Positions 1 through 10,357 of a stretch of DNA of 64,000 bases are shown here, in pieces. Origin of the DNA: Phenylobacterium sp. NIBR 498073 (GTDB taxonomy: Bacteria; Pseudomonadota; Alphaproteobacteria; Caulobacterales; Caulobacteraceae). The stretch spans positions 3,877,001 to 3,941,000 of the forward strand of contig NZ_CP114599.1 in assembly GCF_027286305.1 (NCBI RefSeq), given 5' to 3'. The notes beneath the pieces were generated by a model. The model saw only the letters and a list, made by a program, of their open reading frames with translations. It was not told where the DNA came from and did no database searches. Made by a program: the position numbers and the translations under genes. Numbering within the stretch: position 1 is the first letter of the stretch; each line of letters begins with the position of its first letter.

Positions 1-292
<292 letters not shown>

Positions 293-296
<4 letters not shown>

Positions 297-880
297 TCTA
301 CCTGCTGCGTCACGGCCAGACCGACTACAACCGCGACGGCCGCCTCCAGGGCCAGACCGACTCCCAGCTGACCTCGCTGGGCATGGCCCAGGTCCAGGCC
401 ATGGCCAACGTCCTGGCCGACCAGATCGGCGACACCGAGGGCTGGCGCATCCTCGCCAGCCCGCTGCGCCGCACCCGCCAGTCGGCGGCCATCGTCTCGC
501 GCACCCTGCGCCTGCCGGTGGAGATCGATCCGGCCCTGATCGAGGTCGGCTGCGGCTCGTGGGAGAACCGCATGTACGCGGACCTGCGCCTTGAGCATCC
601 GGAGACCTTCGCCGGGCGCGAATGGGTGTTCGGCAGCCCGGACGGCGAGCGGTTCGAGGACGTCGACGCCCGGGTCCGCCCCTGGCTGGCCGCCCTGCCG
701 CCGGAGCCGGACCGCAAGATCATCGCTGTCAGCCACGGCATCGCCGGGGTGCTGATGCGCGGCGCCTATCAGGGGCTCTCGCGCGAGGCGACCATGCAGC
801 AGGACACCCCGCAGGACGCGCTGTTCCGCCTCTGGGATGGAACGGTGGAACGCCTGGCCTGCGCGCCGGTGGCCGCGTGA
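293..880 (+). CDS. Histidine phosphatase family protein (first of tandem pair)
   Basis: The 195-residue protein starts [13 protein letters not shown], the RHG phosphohistidine motif of the phosphoglycerate mutase-like superfamily. The second catalytic histidine is in AVSHGIAG near residue 147. The size fits a single-domain broad-specificity phosphatase of the GpmB/CobC/PhoE type; nothing shows true mutase activity. It overlaps the SDR gene by 4 nt upstream and the next phosphatase by 4 nt downstream. It is clearly related to that second phosphatase over its whole length, so a tandem duplication is likely. Substrate unknown. Confidence 0.88.
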
Positions 881-1464
881 TCTACCTCGTCCGTCACGGT
901 GAAACGGCGTTCAACGCCGAGCGGCGTCAGCAGGGGCATCTCGATTCCCCGCTGACGACGCTCGGCCGCGCGCAGGGCGCGGCCATCGGCCGGTTGCTGC
1001 GGGACCTGATCGACGAACCTGACGGTTGGCGGCTGATTTCCAGCCCGCTCGGTCGCGCCCAGGCCACCGCCGGCCTGATCGCCGAGGCCCTCGGCCTGCC
1101 CATCGAAACCGACCGCCGGGTCATCGAGGTGTCGTTCGGGGAGTGGGACGGGCGCCTGCGCGACGAACTCGCCGCCGAGCACCCGGAGACCTTCGGCCGC
1201 GGCGGCTGGCAGTTCGCAGCCCCCGGCGGCGAGAGCTACGAAAGCGTCGAGGCCCGCGTCGGAGACTGGCTGGCCAGCTTGCCGCCGGAACCGCAGCGCA
1301 AGGTGATCGTGGTCAGCCACGGCGGCTCGGGCCGCGTCGTCCGCGGCACCTATCTCGGCCTCCCGCGGGCCGAGACCCTGGCGCAGGAGGTGCCGCAGGA
1401 CGCCGTGTTCCGGCTGGCTAGTGGAGCAGTCGAGAGAATTGATTGCGAAGTCGCGGCTCAATAG
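877..1464 (+). CDS. Histidine phosphatase family protein (second of tandem pair)
   Basis: A GTG start at 877 overlaps the stop of the preceding phosphatase (GTGA), which restores the family N-terminus [13 protein letters not shown] and gives 195 codons, the same length as the neighbour. The RHG motif and the C-terminal VVSHGGSG motif are both intact. The two proteins share landmarks such as SPL near residue 57, EHPETF, and LPPEP followed by RK, so they look like diverged tandem copies. The last 47 nt overlap the 3' end of the convergent small membrane protein gene. Substrate is not predictable from sequence. Confidence 0.87.
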   Translation: MIYLVRHGETAFNAERRQQGHLDSPLTTLGRAQGAAIGRLLRDLIDEPDGWRLISSPLGRAQATAGLIAEALGLPIETDRRVIEVSFGEWDGRLRDELAAEHPETFGRGGWQFAAPGGESYESVEARVGDWLASLPPEPQRKVIVVSHGGSGRVVRGTYLGLPRAETLAQEVPQDAVFRLASGAVERIDCEVAAQ

Positions 1465-1639
1465 TCGTCCGGCGGCTCAGCATTACGAGGCCCAGCGCCG
1501 CGACCGCGCCCAGCAGGAAAGCTCCGGCCACCGCCCCGGACAGCGCCGCGGCGCCCACCTGCATCGGCGGACGGTCCATCCAGCGCACCAGGGATCCGGT
1601 GGGTTCTTCGTCAATCACGTCGTCGAAGTAGTCGGTCAT
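1418..1639 (-). CDS. Small single-pass membrane protein, unknown function
   Basis: This 73-residue protein has an acidic cytoplasmic-looking N-terminus (MTDYFDDVIDEEPTG) followed by one hydrophobic helix at about residues 28-53 rich in Ala, Gly, Leu and Val, then a basic tail. I recognise no family. Its 3' end overlaps the convergent phosphatase gene by 47 nt, which is unusual but occurs in compact genomes. An upstream purine-rich stretch could be its ribosome site. A spurious frame cannot be excluded, but the ordered acidic-hydrophobic-basic layout favours a real gene. Confidence 0.6.
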   Translation of the reverse strand: MTDYFDDVIDEEPTGSLVRWMDRPPMQVGAAALSGAVAGAFLLGAVAALGLVMLSRRTTIEPRLRNQFSRLLH

Positions 1640-1757
1640 CGGCTAGGCTCCGGTGTCTGCGCAGGCCTAACCCCTGTGCGGCAAGCAGGTTCCGGCCCCG
1701 CTGGCGTTCAAACGCCTCTGGCGCTAGAAGCCGCCCACTGACCTTTCAGAGAAACAC

Positions 1758-2501
1758 ATGGCCGGACATTCCAAGTTCAAGAACATCATGCACCGCAAAG
1801 GCCGCGCCGACGCGGCGCGGTCCAAGCTGTTCTCCAAGCTGTCGCGTGAAATCACCGTCGCCGCCAAGTCGGGCATGCCCGACCCGGCGATGAACCCCCG
1901 CCTGCGCCTGGCCGTGACCAACGCGCGGGCCGAGTCCATGCCCAAGGACAACATCGAGCGGGCCATCAAGAAGGGCGCCGGCGGCGACGGCGAGAACTAC
2001 GAGGAAGTCCGCTACGAAGGCTTCGGCCCGGGCGGCGTCAACATCATCGTCGAAGGCCTGACCGACAACCGCAACCGCGCGGCCTCGAACATCCGCACGA
2101 TCTTTTCGAAGAACGGCGGCAACCTCGGCGCCTCGGGTTCGGTGACCTTCCAGTTCGACCGCCTGGGCGAGTTGACCTATCCGGCCAGCGTCGGTTCGGA
2201 AGACAAGGTGATGGAAGCGGCCATTGAGGCCGGGGCCCAGGACGTCGAGTCCGACGAAGAAGCCCACATCGTCTACACCGCCTTCGAGGACTTCGCCGAA
2301 GTGGCCGCGGCGCTGGAAGGCGTGCTGGGCGAGGCCAAGACCAGCAAGATCGTCTGGCGGCCGAAGACCTACGTCAATGTCGACGCCGAGGCCGTGCCGA
2401 CCCTGCTCAAGCTGATCGACGCCCTGGACGACGACGACGACGTCCAGAACGTCTACGGCGACTACGACATCTCCGACGAGGACATGGAGAAGTTCGGCTA
2501 G
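1758..2501 (+). CDS. yebC: YebC/PmpR family protein
   Basis: The 247-residue protein begins [20 protein letters not shown], the YebC family signature, and is the usual family length. Known members were described as DNA-binding regulators and more recently as ribosome-associated factors that relieve stalling at proline-rich stretches. The genome context has several proline-rich proteins (TolA, Pal, the PLP enzyme), but that link is inference. In many alphaproteobacteria yebC lies just before ruvC; here about 5.4 kb of other genes separate them. Confidence 0.93.
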   Translation: MAGHSKFKNIMHRKGRADAARSKLFSKLSREITVAAKSGMPDPAMNPRLRLAVTNARAESMPKDNIERAIKKGAGGDGENYEEVRYEGFGPGGVNIIVEGLTDNRNRAASNIRTIFSKNGGNLGASGSVTFQFDRLGELTYPASVGSEDKVMEAAIEAGAQDVESDEEAHIVYTAFEDFAEVAAALEGVLGEAKTSKIVWRPKTYVNVDAEAVPTLLKLIDALDDDDDVQNVYGDYDISDEDMEKFG

Positions 2502-2527
2502 GCCGAACCTCTCCGCCGCGGACGGCC

Positions 2528-2710
2528 CTAGTTGTCCGCGGCCTTGCTCACCACCACGCCGACCCCGGCCCCGACCGCCGCGCCCACCGGCCCGCCGACG
2601 ATCAGTCCGGCGGCCGCGCCGGTGGCGGCGCGCTGCTCGACATTGTGCCCGCACGCGGCGAGCCCCAGCGCCATGCCGGCGACGGCGAGTACCAAGACGA
2701 TCTTGCGCAC
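2528..2710 (-). CDS. Small glycine-zipper lipoprotein
   Basis: With the GTG at 2710, preceded by a GGAGAAAT ribosome site, this gives a 60-residue protein. It has a basic start VRK, a hydrophobic signal segment and a lipobox LAAC near residue 18. The mature part is rich in Gly/Ala (AATGAAAGLIVGGPVGAAVG), a glycine-zipper pattern seen in small outer-membrane-associated lipoproteins. Function unknown. It is convergent with yebC, with about 26 nt between the stops. Confidence 0.7.
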   Translation of the reverse strand: MRKIVLVLAVAGMALGLAACGHNVEQRAATGAAAGLIVGGPVGAAVGAGVGVVVSKAADN

Positions 2711-2854
2711 GATTTCTCCAATCCCCCAGCCGCGCTGCGCCCAACGGCGCCGCCTCACGCGGCCATTGCCCTTCGATAACAGGATGTTGGCTGATTTGCG
2801 GCGTGGTTTTCACCCCCTGCGAAGCTTAACCGCACCTCGCGCGTTCTGACGTCC

Positions 2855-3544
2855 ATGGACTGGGTGATCGAGTATTTCGCGCCGCTGGCCGGGGCGGTCG
2901 CCGCCGGCGGGCTGATCGGCTTCGAGCGCGAGTATCGCGGCCGCGCCGCGGGCGTGCGCACGCACATCCTGCTGTGCCTGGCCTCGGCCTTGCTGATGCT
3001 GGCCGCGGTGCACCAGTTCCGCTGGATGGAGGGCACCCCGCACGACGTCATCCGCATTGATCCGGTGCGCATGGCGCATGGCGTCCTGACCGGCATCGGC
3101 TTCCTGTGCGGCGGGGTGATCTTCAAGGAGGGATTTTCGGTCCGCGGCCTGACCAGCGCCGCCTCGCTGTGGACCACCGCCGTCCTCGGCGTGCTCTACG
3201 GCATCAGCTTCTTCAGCCTGGCGATCGCCGGCACGGTGCTGACCCTGCTGGTCCTGGTCGGCTTCCGGCTGCTGGAGGTGAAGCTCCCGCAGTACCACCA
3301 CGTCGATCTGGTCATCCGCTACGCCCCCACCGATTACGCGACCGAGGACGAGCTGGTCGCCCTGCTGGGCCGCCACGACCTGGCGCCCGACGTCGTCACC
3401 CACCGGCTGCTGGCGAACGGCGAGGGCTTCGAGTTCGCCGCCACCTTCCGCCGCCGAGGCCCCGTCCCCGGCCAGGCGATCGCTGCCGAACTCTGCGCCG
3501 ACCCGCGGGTCACGGCCTTCGAGCTGGCCCCCCGCCACGAATAG
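2855..3544 (+). CDS. MgtC/SapB family membrane protein
   Basis: The 229-residue protein has four or five hydrophobic segments in its first 140 residues and the family motif GGLIGFEREYRGRAAGVRTH near residues 17-36. A soluble domain of about 80 residues follows at the C-terminus. MgtC-type proteins are linked to magnesium limitation and, in pathogens, to inhibition of ATP synthase, but most environmental homologues have no proven role. It stands alone, divergent from the small lipoprotein gene. No Mg-responsive leader is visible in the short upstream gap. Confidence 0.88.
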   Translation: MDWVIEYFAPLAGAVAAGGLIGFEREYRGRAAGVRTHILLCLASALLMLAAVHQFRWMEGTPHDVIRIDPVRMAHGVLTGIGFLCGGVIFKEGFSVRGLTSAASLWTTAVLGVLYGISFFSLAIAGTVLTLLVLVGFRLLEVKLPQYHHVDLVIRYAPTDYATEDELVALLGRHDLAPDVVTHRLLANGEGFEFAATFRRRGPVPGQAIAAELCADPRVTAFELAPRHE

Positions 3545-3628
3545 CCGTGCCTCTGCGGGTTTCACCCGATGGCCGAAACTCCGGCGACAAGCTGCGCATT
3601 GTCCTCAGTGGGAGTTCTGGAGGGCAGC

Positions 3629-5104
<1,476 letters not shown>

Positions 5105-5122
5105 GGCCGACCCCGCCCAGCG

Positions 5123-5554
5123 TCAGGCGCGCGGATAGAGGATGATCTGGGTGCAGCGGAACGCCGCCATCAGCTTGCCGGTGGCCGCGTCCTCGACGGT
5201 GGCGTCCCAGACCTGGGTGGTGCGCCCGCCGTGCAGCAGTTGGGCCGTGCAGATCGCCTCGCCCTCGCGCAGGGTGCCGACGAAGTTGGCCTTCACCTCC
5301 GCCGTCGTGAAGCCGTTCGCCCCCTCCGGCCAAGCGGTCGAGACGCCATAGGCGCAGAGGATGTCGGCGACCGACAGCACCGCCCCGGCCAGCAGGTAGC
5401 CGGTGTGCGCCACCAGGTCCTGGCGCACCTTCAGCCGGCCCACGACCTTGCCGTCGGCGACCTCGGTGATGACCAGGCCCAGGTGCCCGGGCAGCTTGCC
5501 CTCGTTGGCCTGGTTCAGCTTTTCAACGCTGGTGTGATTGGTGGTGGCGGGCAT
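5123..5554 (-). CDS. PaaI-like hotdog-fold thioesterase
   Basis: This 143-residue protein matches the single hotdog domain length. The motif AHTGYLLAGAVLSVADILCAY occupies the position of the PaaI-family HxGxxxxLaD active-site helix. The strand EVKANFVGTLREGEAI and the closing AAFRCTQIIL are also typical. Such enzymes hydrolyse acyl- or aryl-CoA thioesters in the cytoplasm. The G-x-L-L-A-G segment departs from the usual HGG pattern, so the substrate may differ. The gene is separate from the two flanking plus-strand genes. Confidence 0.8.
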   Translation of the reverse strand: MPATTNHTSVEKLNQANEGKLPGHLGLVITEVADGKVVGRLKVRQDLVAHTGYLLAGAVLSVADILCAYGVSTAWPEGANGFTTAEVKANFVGTLREGEAICTAQLLHGGRTTQVWDATVEDAATGKLMAAFRCTQIILYPRA

Positions 5555-5615
5555 GACTTACTCTCTCTGGTCGAGCGATCATGCATGGGTTCGCGCAAAC
5601 TGCTAGAGCCGGGCC

Positions 5616-6095
5616 ATGAGCACCGCGATCTGGATCCAGACCAGCTACCATCAGGCCTTCAAGTGCGGCGGCTGGGCCTATGTCCGCAGCCACGACAAGG
5701 CCGCCTCGGGCCAGGCCGGCGGCGACCGCTACACCACCCCCGAGCGAATGGCCCTGATCGCGCTGCTGGCGGCGCTGAAGGATTTGCCGAAGGGAGTGGC
5801 TTCCATCCAGATCGACAACGCCGCGGTCGCCCGCACCGCCGCCCTGATCGCCGCCGGCCGACCGCCGCAGGGCGAAGCGGCGCCGACCGAGAACCTCGAC
5901 CTCTGGGCCGCGCTCACCGCCGCCCTCGCCGGCCGCCAGCCGACCTTCGCCATCGCCGGCCCCAGCAAGGCCAGCCCCACCGGCTTCGCCGCCGCCTGGG
6001 CCGAACTCGCCCGCGACAAGGCCAACGCCCAGGGAGCCTTCGTCTCGGCGATCCCCAAGCCCAACCTCGCCAAGGTCGCGGGCCTGCCACTATAG
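5616..6095 (+). CDS. RNase H-fold protein lacking key catalytic residues
   Basis: The 159-residue protein follows the RNase HI layout: strand IWIQTSYH, then GGWAYVR, then TTPERMALIALLAALK, then the strand SIQIDNAAVARTAALI. Lined up with RNase HI, the first catalytic Asp is replaced (IQTS), the catalytic Glu of the NRMEL helix is Ala (ERMAL), and only the Asp of the third site (IQIDN) remains. It therefore looks like a non-catalytic nucleic-acid-binding or structural relative. It is 26 nt upstream of the kinase gene and probably co-transcribed. The family assignment is by pattern only. Confidence 0.6.
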   Translation: MSTAIWIQTSYHQAFKCGGWAYVRSHDKAASGQAGGDRYTTPERMALIALLAALKDLPKGVASIQIDNAAVARTAALIAAGRPPQGEAAPTENLDLWAALTAALAGRQPTFAIAGPSKASPTGFAAAWAELARDKANAQGAFVSAIPKPNLAKVAGLPL

Positions 6096-6121
6096 TCGCG
6101 CTCCACAATCGCGAGCCGCCC

Positions 6122-6841
6122 GTGAGCCTGCCCCGCATTCTCGACCTGCTGGCCCCGCTGCGTCCGGCGGCCGGGCCGTTCATCGTCGGCGTCACCGGCT
6201 CGGTGGCCGTCGGCAAGAGCACCTTCGCCCAGGACCTGGCCGACCACCTGGCGGCCGCGGGCTCGGCGCCGGTCGAGATCGCCTGCACCGACGGCTTCCT
6301 GCATCCCAACGCGGTGCTGGAGGCGCGCGGCCGGCTCGGCGCCAAGGGCGCGCCCGACACCTACGACCACGCCGCCCTGCGCGCCGCGCTGAGCGCCATC
6401 CGCAGCGGCCCCGCCGAGTTCCCGGCCTATTCCCACGTCGTCTACGACATCGACCCGGCCCTGACCCGGCGGCTCGACCCGCCCGACGTGCTGGTCATCG
6501 AGGGGCTGACTCTGCGCCATCCCGACACCGGGCCGGCCGGCCTGCTCGACGCCCTGATCTACCTGGAAGCCGACGAGGCCGACCTCGAGCGCTGGTACGT
6601 CGCCCGCTTCCTCGAGCTCTGGGAGGCGGCCGAGCATGACCCGTCCTCGTTCTACGCCCGCTTCCGCCACATGACCCGCGAGCAGACCGACGGCCTGGCC
6701 CGCATGGTCTGGCGCGACGTGAACCTGAAGAACCTGCACGACCACATCATCCACGCCCGGGCCCGCGCCGACCTCGTGGTCGCCAAGGGGCCGGACCACG
6801 CCATCGCCTCGCTGAGCGGCCCGGCCGCCCGGAATCCATGA
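6122..6841 (+). CDS. coaA: Pantothenate kinase-like P-loop kinase
   Basis: A GTG start gives 239 residues. The Walker A motif is GVTGSVAVGKST at about residues 23-34, followed by CTDGFLHPNAVLEARG and then YSHVVYDIDP, which match the substrate-loop pattern of type I pantothenate kinase/uridine kinase. MVWRDVNLKNLHDHI near residue 203 matches the CoaA C-terminus. Type I enzymes are usually about 310 residues, so this is a short form. CoaA makes 4'-phosphopantothenate, the first step to CoA. The stop overlaps the M50 protease start (ATGA). Confidence 0.78.
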   Translation: MSLPRILDLLAPLRPAAGPFIVGVTGSVAVGKSTFAQDLADHLAAAGSAPVEIACTDGFLHPNAVLEARGRLGAKGAPDTYDHAALRAALSAIRSGPAEFPAYSHVVYDIDPALTRRLDPPDVLVIEGLTLRHPDTGPAGLLDALIYLEADEADLERWYVARFLELWEAAEHDPSSFYARFRHMTREQTDGLARMVWRDVNLKNLHDHIIHARARADLVVAKGPDHAIASLSGPAARNP

Positions 6842-7629
6842 CCCAGGACCAGACCCTCGAACCCCGCCCGGGCGTCAGCCCCAACGCCCTGATCCTGCTG
6901 GCCGCTTGGCTGGCCTCGGGCGCCTTCCTGGTCTACGCGCCCAGCGAGCTGGCCGCGCGGCTGGCGACCTTCGTCTTCGTGATCCTCGGATGGATCCTGG
7001 CGGTCATGGCCCACGAGTTCGGCCACGCCTTCATCGCCCACAAGGCCGGCGACCACACCATCCGCGCCAAGGGCTACCTGACCCTCGACCCGCTGAAGTA
7101 CGTCGACGTCGGCGTCTCGATCGTCATCCCGATCCTGGCCGTGGTGCTCGGCGGCATCGGCTTTCCGGGCGGCGCGGTCTATCTGCGCGAGGACCTGATG
7201 CGCAATCGCTGGTGGCGGGCCCTGGCCTCGCTGGCCGGGCCGCTGGGCACGCTGCTGGTGCTGATCGTGCTGGTGGCGGCGATCTGGGCCGTGGCGCTCT
7301 CGCCGCTCGCCACGACCGGCGCGCGCATGCTCTGCGACGCCCTCGCCTTCCTCGCCTTCCTGCAGGCGACCGCCTTCGTGCTCAACCTGCTGCCGGTCCC
7401 GGGCCTCGACGGCTACGGCGTCATCCGCCCGTTCCTGCCCGCCTCGATCCGCCAGGGCCTGCGCAAATTCGAGGGCCTGGCCATGGTTGGGCTGTTCCTG
7501 CTGATCTTCCTCGTCCCGGGGGCCTCGGCGATCATCTTCGCGCCCGCCCTGATGCTCACCGACATCGCCGGCCTGCCCCGCGAATTGATCCAGGCCGGTT
7601 GGGACGCCTTCCGCGTCTGGCGGTCCTAG
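6838..7629 (+). CDS. M50 (site-2) family membrane metallopeptidase
   Basis: A 263-residue integral membrane protein with the zinc motif HEFGH at about residue 59 inside a hydrophobic helix and the third ligand region NLLPVPGLDGYG near residue 185. That spacing and the six or so membrane segments are those of S2P-like proteases such as the Rv2869/FtsH-independent group. It lacks the PDZ domain of RseP, so it is unlikely to be the main sigma-E protease. It overlaps the kinase gene by 4 nt, which suggests co-expression. Substrate unknown. Confidence 0.85.
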   Translation: MTQDQTLEPRPGVSPNALILLAAWLASGAFLVYAPSELAARLATFVFVILGWILAVMAHEFGHAFIAHKAGDHTIRAKGYLTLDPLKYVDVGVSIVIPILAVVLGGIGFPGGAVYLREDLMRNRWWRALASLAGPLGTLLVLIVLVAAIWAVALSPLATTGARMLCDALAFLAFLQATAFVLNLLPVPGLDGYGVIRPFLPASIRQGLRKFEGLAMVGLFLLIFLVPGASAIIFAPALMLTDIAGLPRELIQAGWDAFRVWRS

Positions 7630-7826
7630 GCTGCCCGGTCCCCCGCCCCGGCCGTGATCGGCCCGGCGAAGGTGCTCAGGTGGCGCTTGCCTTGCCAGAG
7701 TTCGGCCCCGAAGGCGTGGCGGTTGTGCGCCGCCTTTTCCAGCGCCTCCTCGTCGGAGGCGCACTCCCATTCTTCGACGTCAGCGAACTTGCCGGCCGAG
7801 TTCAGCACAAAGAGTCGATAGTCCAT
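7626..7826 (-). CDS. Small hypothetical protein
   Basis: This 66-residue soluble protein starts MDYRLFVLNSAGKFADVEEW, has a central helix with alternating Glu/Ala (SDEEALEKAAHN) and ends with a short Ala/Gly tail. Small proteins of this layout, with a beta strand, a negatively charged helix and WQGKR, are common in Caulobacterales, but I cannot name a family. It is convergent with the M50 gene, with the two stops overlapping. A GGA-containing ribosome site precedes the start. Confidence 0.6.
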   Translation of the reverse strand: MDYRLFVLNSAGKFADVEEWECASDEEALEKAAHNRHAFGAELWQGKRHLSTFAGPITAGAGDRAA

Positions 7827-7909
7827 GCCGCATCCTTCCTTGCACGAAAGAGGCAACCCTCTGGTCGCATGGACGGTTCCTTCAACTCTCGGCGCCTCAG
7901 GCCCCTCCC

Positions 7910-7925
7910 TCAACGTTTGCTTAAC
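7910..7925 (+). promoter_or_regulatory. Candidate CtrA box upstream of ruvC
   Basis: TCAA-N7-TTAAC matches the CtrA consensus TTAA-N7-TTAAC with one mismatch and exact spacing. It lies 34 bp before the ruvC start, so CtrA could be an activator or repressor depending on the promoter. Short AT motifs are rare in this GC-rich DNA, but a chance match is still possible. Confidence 0.35.
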
Positions 7926-7958
7926 CCTGGCGACGTCCTGTATCCCTCGTTGGAACAG

Positions 7959-8483
7959 ATGACGAACGCGCCGATTCCCATGCCCGCTCCCTTGCGTATC
8001 CTCGGCCTCGATCCCGGCCTGCGCCGCACCGGCTGGGGCGTGATCACGGTCGACGGCGCGCGCCTGGCCCATGTCGCCCATGGGGTGATCGCCCCCAAGG
8101 AATCCCTGCCGTTCTCCGAGCGGTTGCTGACGCTGTTCGAGGCCATCACCGAGGTGGTCGCCGCCCACGCCCCGCACGAGGCTGCGGTCGAGGAGACCTT
8201 CATGAACAACAACGCCGCCTCGGCCCTGAAGCTCGGCCACGCCCGCGCCATGGCGATGATCGTGCCGGCCAGAGCCGGCCTGCCGGTCGCCGAATACGCC
8301 GCCACCGTGGTCAAGAAGTCCGTGGTCGGCACCGGCGCGGCCGAGAAGGACCAGGTCGGCTTCATGATCGCCCGCCTGCTGCCCACCGCCGGCAAGACCA
8401 CCGCCGACGCCGCCGACGCCCTGGCCGTGGCCATCGCCCACGCTCACCATCGCAAGCTGCGCCGCATCGGAGCGGCCGCATGA
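7959..8483 (+). CDS. ruvC: Crossover junction endodeoxyribonuclease RuvC
   Basis: The 174-residue protein has the RuvC acidic catalytic set: Asp in LGLDPGL near residue 16, Glu in AVEETFMNN near 76, and the C-terminal Asp pair in [17 protein letters not shown]. It cuts Holliday junctions as a dimer with the RuvAB motor. The start at 7959 is chosen for its upstream GGAACAG. A second in-frame ATG at 7980 would also give a near-standard length but has no visible ribosome site. The stop overlaps the ruvA start (ATGA). Confidence 0.96.
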   Translation: MTNAPIPMPAPLRILGLDPGLRRTGWGVITVDGARLAHVAHGVIAPKESLPFSERLLTLFEAITEVVAAHAPHEAAVEETFMNNNAASALKLGHARAMAMIVPARAGLPVAEYAATVVKKSVVGTGAAEKDQVGFMIARLLPTAGKTTADAADALAVAIAHAHHRKLRRIGAAA

Positions 8484-9097
8484 TCGGGCGTCTGCGCGGA
8501 CTGGTCGCCGAGGTCGGCGAGGAAGAGGCCCTGATCGACGTAGCGGGCGTCGGCTATGTCGTGCGCTGCGGCTCGCGCACCCTCGGCCACCTGCCGGCGC
8601 TGGGCGAGGAGACCGTCCTGCACGTCGAGAGCATCTGGTCCGAAGCCCAGGGCATGAAACTCTACGGTTTCCTCGGCCGCGACGAGCGCCGCGCCTTCGT
8701 GGTCATGCTGGCGATCCAGGGCGTCGGCCCCAAGGCGGCCCTGGCCGTGCTCGACGTGCTGGCCCCGCCCGACCTCGCCGCCGCTGTGGCCCGCGAGGAC
8801 AAGGCCGCCCTCGGCCGCGCCAACGGCGTCGGCCCCAAGCTCGCCCTGCGCCTGATCACCGAGCTGAAGGACAAGCAGCTGACCGACGGGCCGGTCGCGG
8901 CCTTCCACGCCCAGATTCACGCCCCGGCCGCCCCGCCGCCGCCCAGCGCGGTGGGCGAGGCGGTCGCCGCCCTGCTCGGCCTCGGCGTCGCCGAGGTCAA
9001 CGCCCGCCGCGTCGTCGAACAGGCCGCCCTGCGGCTCGGCGAAGACGCCGACATCCCCGCCCTGATCAAGGCCGGCCTGCAGGAGCTGGGACGTTGA
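8480..9097 (+). CDS. ruvA: Holliday junction branch migration protein RuvA
   Basis: The 205-residue protein begins [20 protein letters not shown], the RuvA OB-fold start. It has the two helix-hairpin-helix units ([13 protein letters not shown] and [13 protein letters not shown]) and a C-terminal RuvB-binding domain after an Ala/Pro linker near residues 150-160. RuvA tetramers hold the Holliday junction for RuvB. It overlaps ruvC by 4 nt; a 52-bp gap with two small hairpins separates it from ruvB. Confidence 0.97.
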   Translation: MIGRLRGLVAEVGEEEALIDVAGVGYVVRCGSRTLGHLPALGEETVLHVESIWSEAQGMKLYGFLGRDERRAFVVMLAIQGVGPKAALAVLDVLAPPDLAAAVAREDKAALGRANGVGPKLALRLITELKDKQLTDGPVAAFHAQIHAPAAPPPPSAVGEAVAALLGLGVAEVNARRVVEQAALRLGEDADIPALIKAGLQELGR

Positions 9098-9140
9098 GGG
9101 GAAATCAGTTTCCCTCCCCCCTCCCCCGCTTCGCAGGGGC
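9098..9140 (+). other. Two short hairpins in the ruvA-ruvB gap
   Basis: GGGAAA-TCAG-TTTCCC (9099-9114) is followed by a CCCC/GGGG stem-loop around CGCTTCGC (9124-9139). No T-run follows, so these are not classic terminators. They may be a remnant of a dispersed palindromic repeat or may tune RuvB translation. Confidence 0.45.
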
Positions 9141-9149
9141 GGAAAATTC

Positions 9150-10190
9150 ATGACCCGCATCGTCTCGCCCGACGCCCAGCCCTTCGAAACCGGGGTCGTC
9201 CACGACAAGGCCCTGCGCCCGCAAACCCTCGCCGAATTCGTCGGCCAGGAGCAGGCCAAGGGCAATCTCAAGGTCTTCATCGAAGCGGCCAAGGCCCGTG
9301 AGGAAGCCCTCGACCACGTGCTGCTGTTCGGCCCGCCGGGCCTGGGCAAGACCACGCTCGCCCAGATCGTCGCCCGCGAGCTCGGCGTGAACTTCCGCGC
9401 AACGAGCGGCCCGGTGCTGGCCAAGGCCGGCGACCTGGCCGCCATCCTGACCAACCTCGAACCGCGCGACGTCCTGTTCATCGACGAGATCCATCGCCTC
9501 TCGGCCAATGTCGAGGAGATCCTCTATCCGGCCATGGAGGACCACGTCCTCGACCTGGTGATCGGCGAGGGCCCGTCCGCCCGCTCGATCCGCATCGACC
9601 TGGCGCCCTTCACCCTGGTCGCGGCCACCACCCGCGCCGGCCTGCTGGCCACGCCCCTGCGCGACCGCTTCGGCATCCCGCTGCGGCTGGAGTTCTACAC
9701 CCACGCCGAGCTCTCCAAGGTGCTGGCCGGGGCGGCCGGCAAGATGGGCCTCAGCCTCGCGCCCGACGGCGCCGGCGAGATCGCCGCCCGCTCGCGCGGC
9801 ACCCCGCGCGTCGCCGGCCGGCTGCTGCGCCGGGTCCGCGACTTCGCCGCCGCCGACGGGGTCGAGGTGATCGACGGCAAGGCCGCCGCCCGCGCCCTGG
9901 CCCGGCTCGACGTCGACCAGGCCGGCTTGGATGCGCTCGACCGCCGCTATCTCCAGGCGATGATCGACAACTACGGCGGCGGCCCGGTCGGGGTCGAGAC
10001 CATCGCCTACGCCATCGCCGAAGCCCGCGACGCGGTCGAGGACGTCATCGAGCCGTTCCTGATGCAGCAGGGCTTCATCCAGCGCACCCCGCGCGGCCGC
10101 GTCGCCTGCGCCAAGGCCTACGCCCACCTCGGCCTGACCCCGCCGCCGCAACCGACCCCCGGCGGCCAGCCGACCCTGTTCGACGAGTAG
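9150..10190 (+). CDS. ruvB: Holliday junction branch migration ATPase RuvB
   Basis: The 346-residue AAA+ protein has Walker [11 protein letters not shown], Walker [10 protein letters not shown], the sensor region [17 protein letters not shown] with the arginine finger, and the C-terminal winged helix ending [17 protein letters not shown]. This is full family length. RuvB hexamers pump DNA through the RuvA-bound junction. It closes the ruvCAB unit and is convergent with the LysR gene, with a repeat element in the gap. Confidence 0.97.
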   Translation: MTRIVSPDAQPFETGVVHDKALRPQTLAEFVGQEQAKGNLKVFIEAAKAREEALDHVLLFGPPGLGKTTLAQIVARELGVNFRATSGPVLAKAGDLAAILTNLEPRDVLFIDEIHRLSANVEEILYPAMEDHVLDLVIGEGPSARSIRIDLAPFTLVAATTRAGLLATPLRDRFGIPLRLEFYTHAELSKVLAGAAGKMGLSLAPDGAGEIAARSRGTPRVAGRLLRRVRDFAAADGVEVIDGKAAARALARLDVDQAGLDALDRRYLQAMIDNYGGGPVGVETIAYAIAEARDAVEDVIEPFLMQQGFIQRTPRGRVACAKAYAHLGLTPPPQPTPGGQPTLFDE

Positions 10191-10209
10191 GGGCCCGGCT
10201 CCCCCCACG

Positions 10210-10344
10210 TGTCATCCCGGTTTGCGAAGCAAGACCGGGACCCATTCGCGCTGGAGCCTCAAGACTTGGCGAGGCTGCGCCGTATCGTGATCCATCCGGT
10301 GTTCATGGGGCCCGGACAGCCGCTGCGCGCCTTCCGGGACGACA
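10210..10344. repeat. Modular double-hairpin repeat, copy A
   Basis: Outer ends TGTCATCCCGG and CCGGGACGACA are inverted repeats. Each end also folds by itself: the left arm holds TTTGCGAAGCAAGA between CCGG and CCGG. The centre carries the TGTTCATGGGGCCCGGA block found in other copies. It sits between convergent ruvB and the LysR gene and could end transcription from both sides. Confidence 0.8.
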
Positions 10345-10357
10345 TCTGTAGGAAAAC

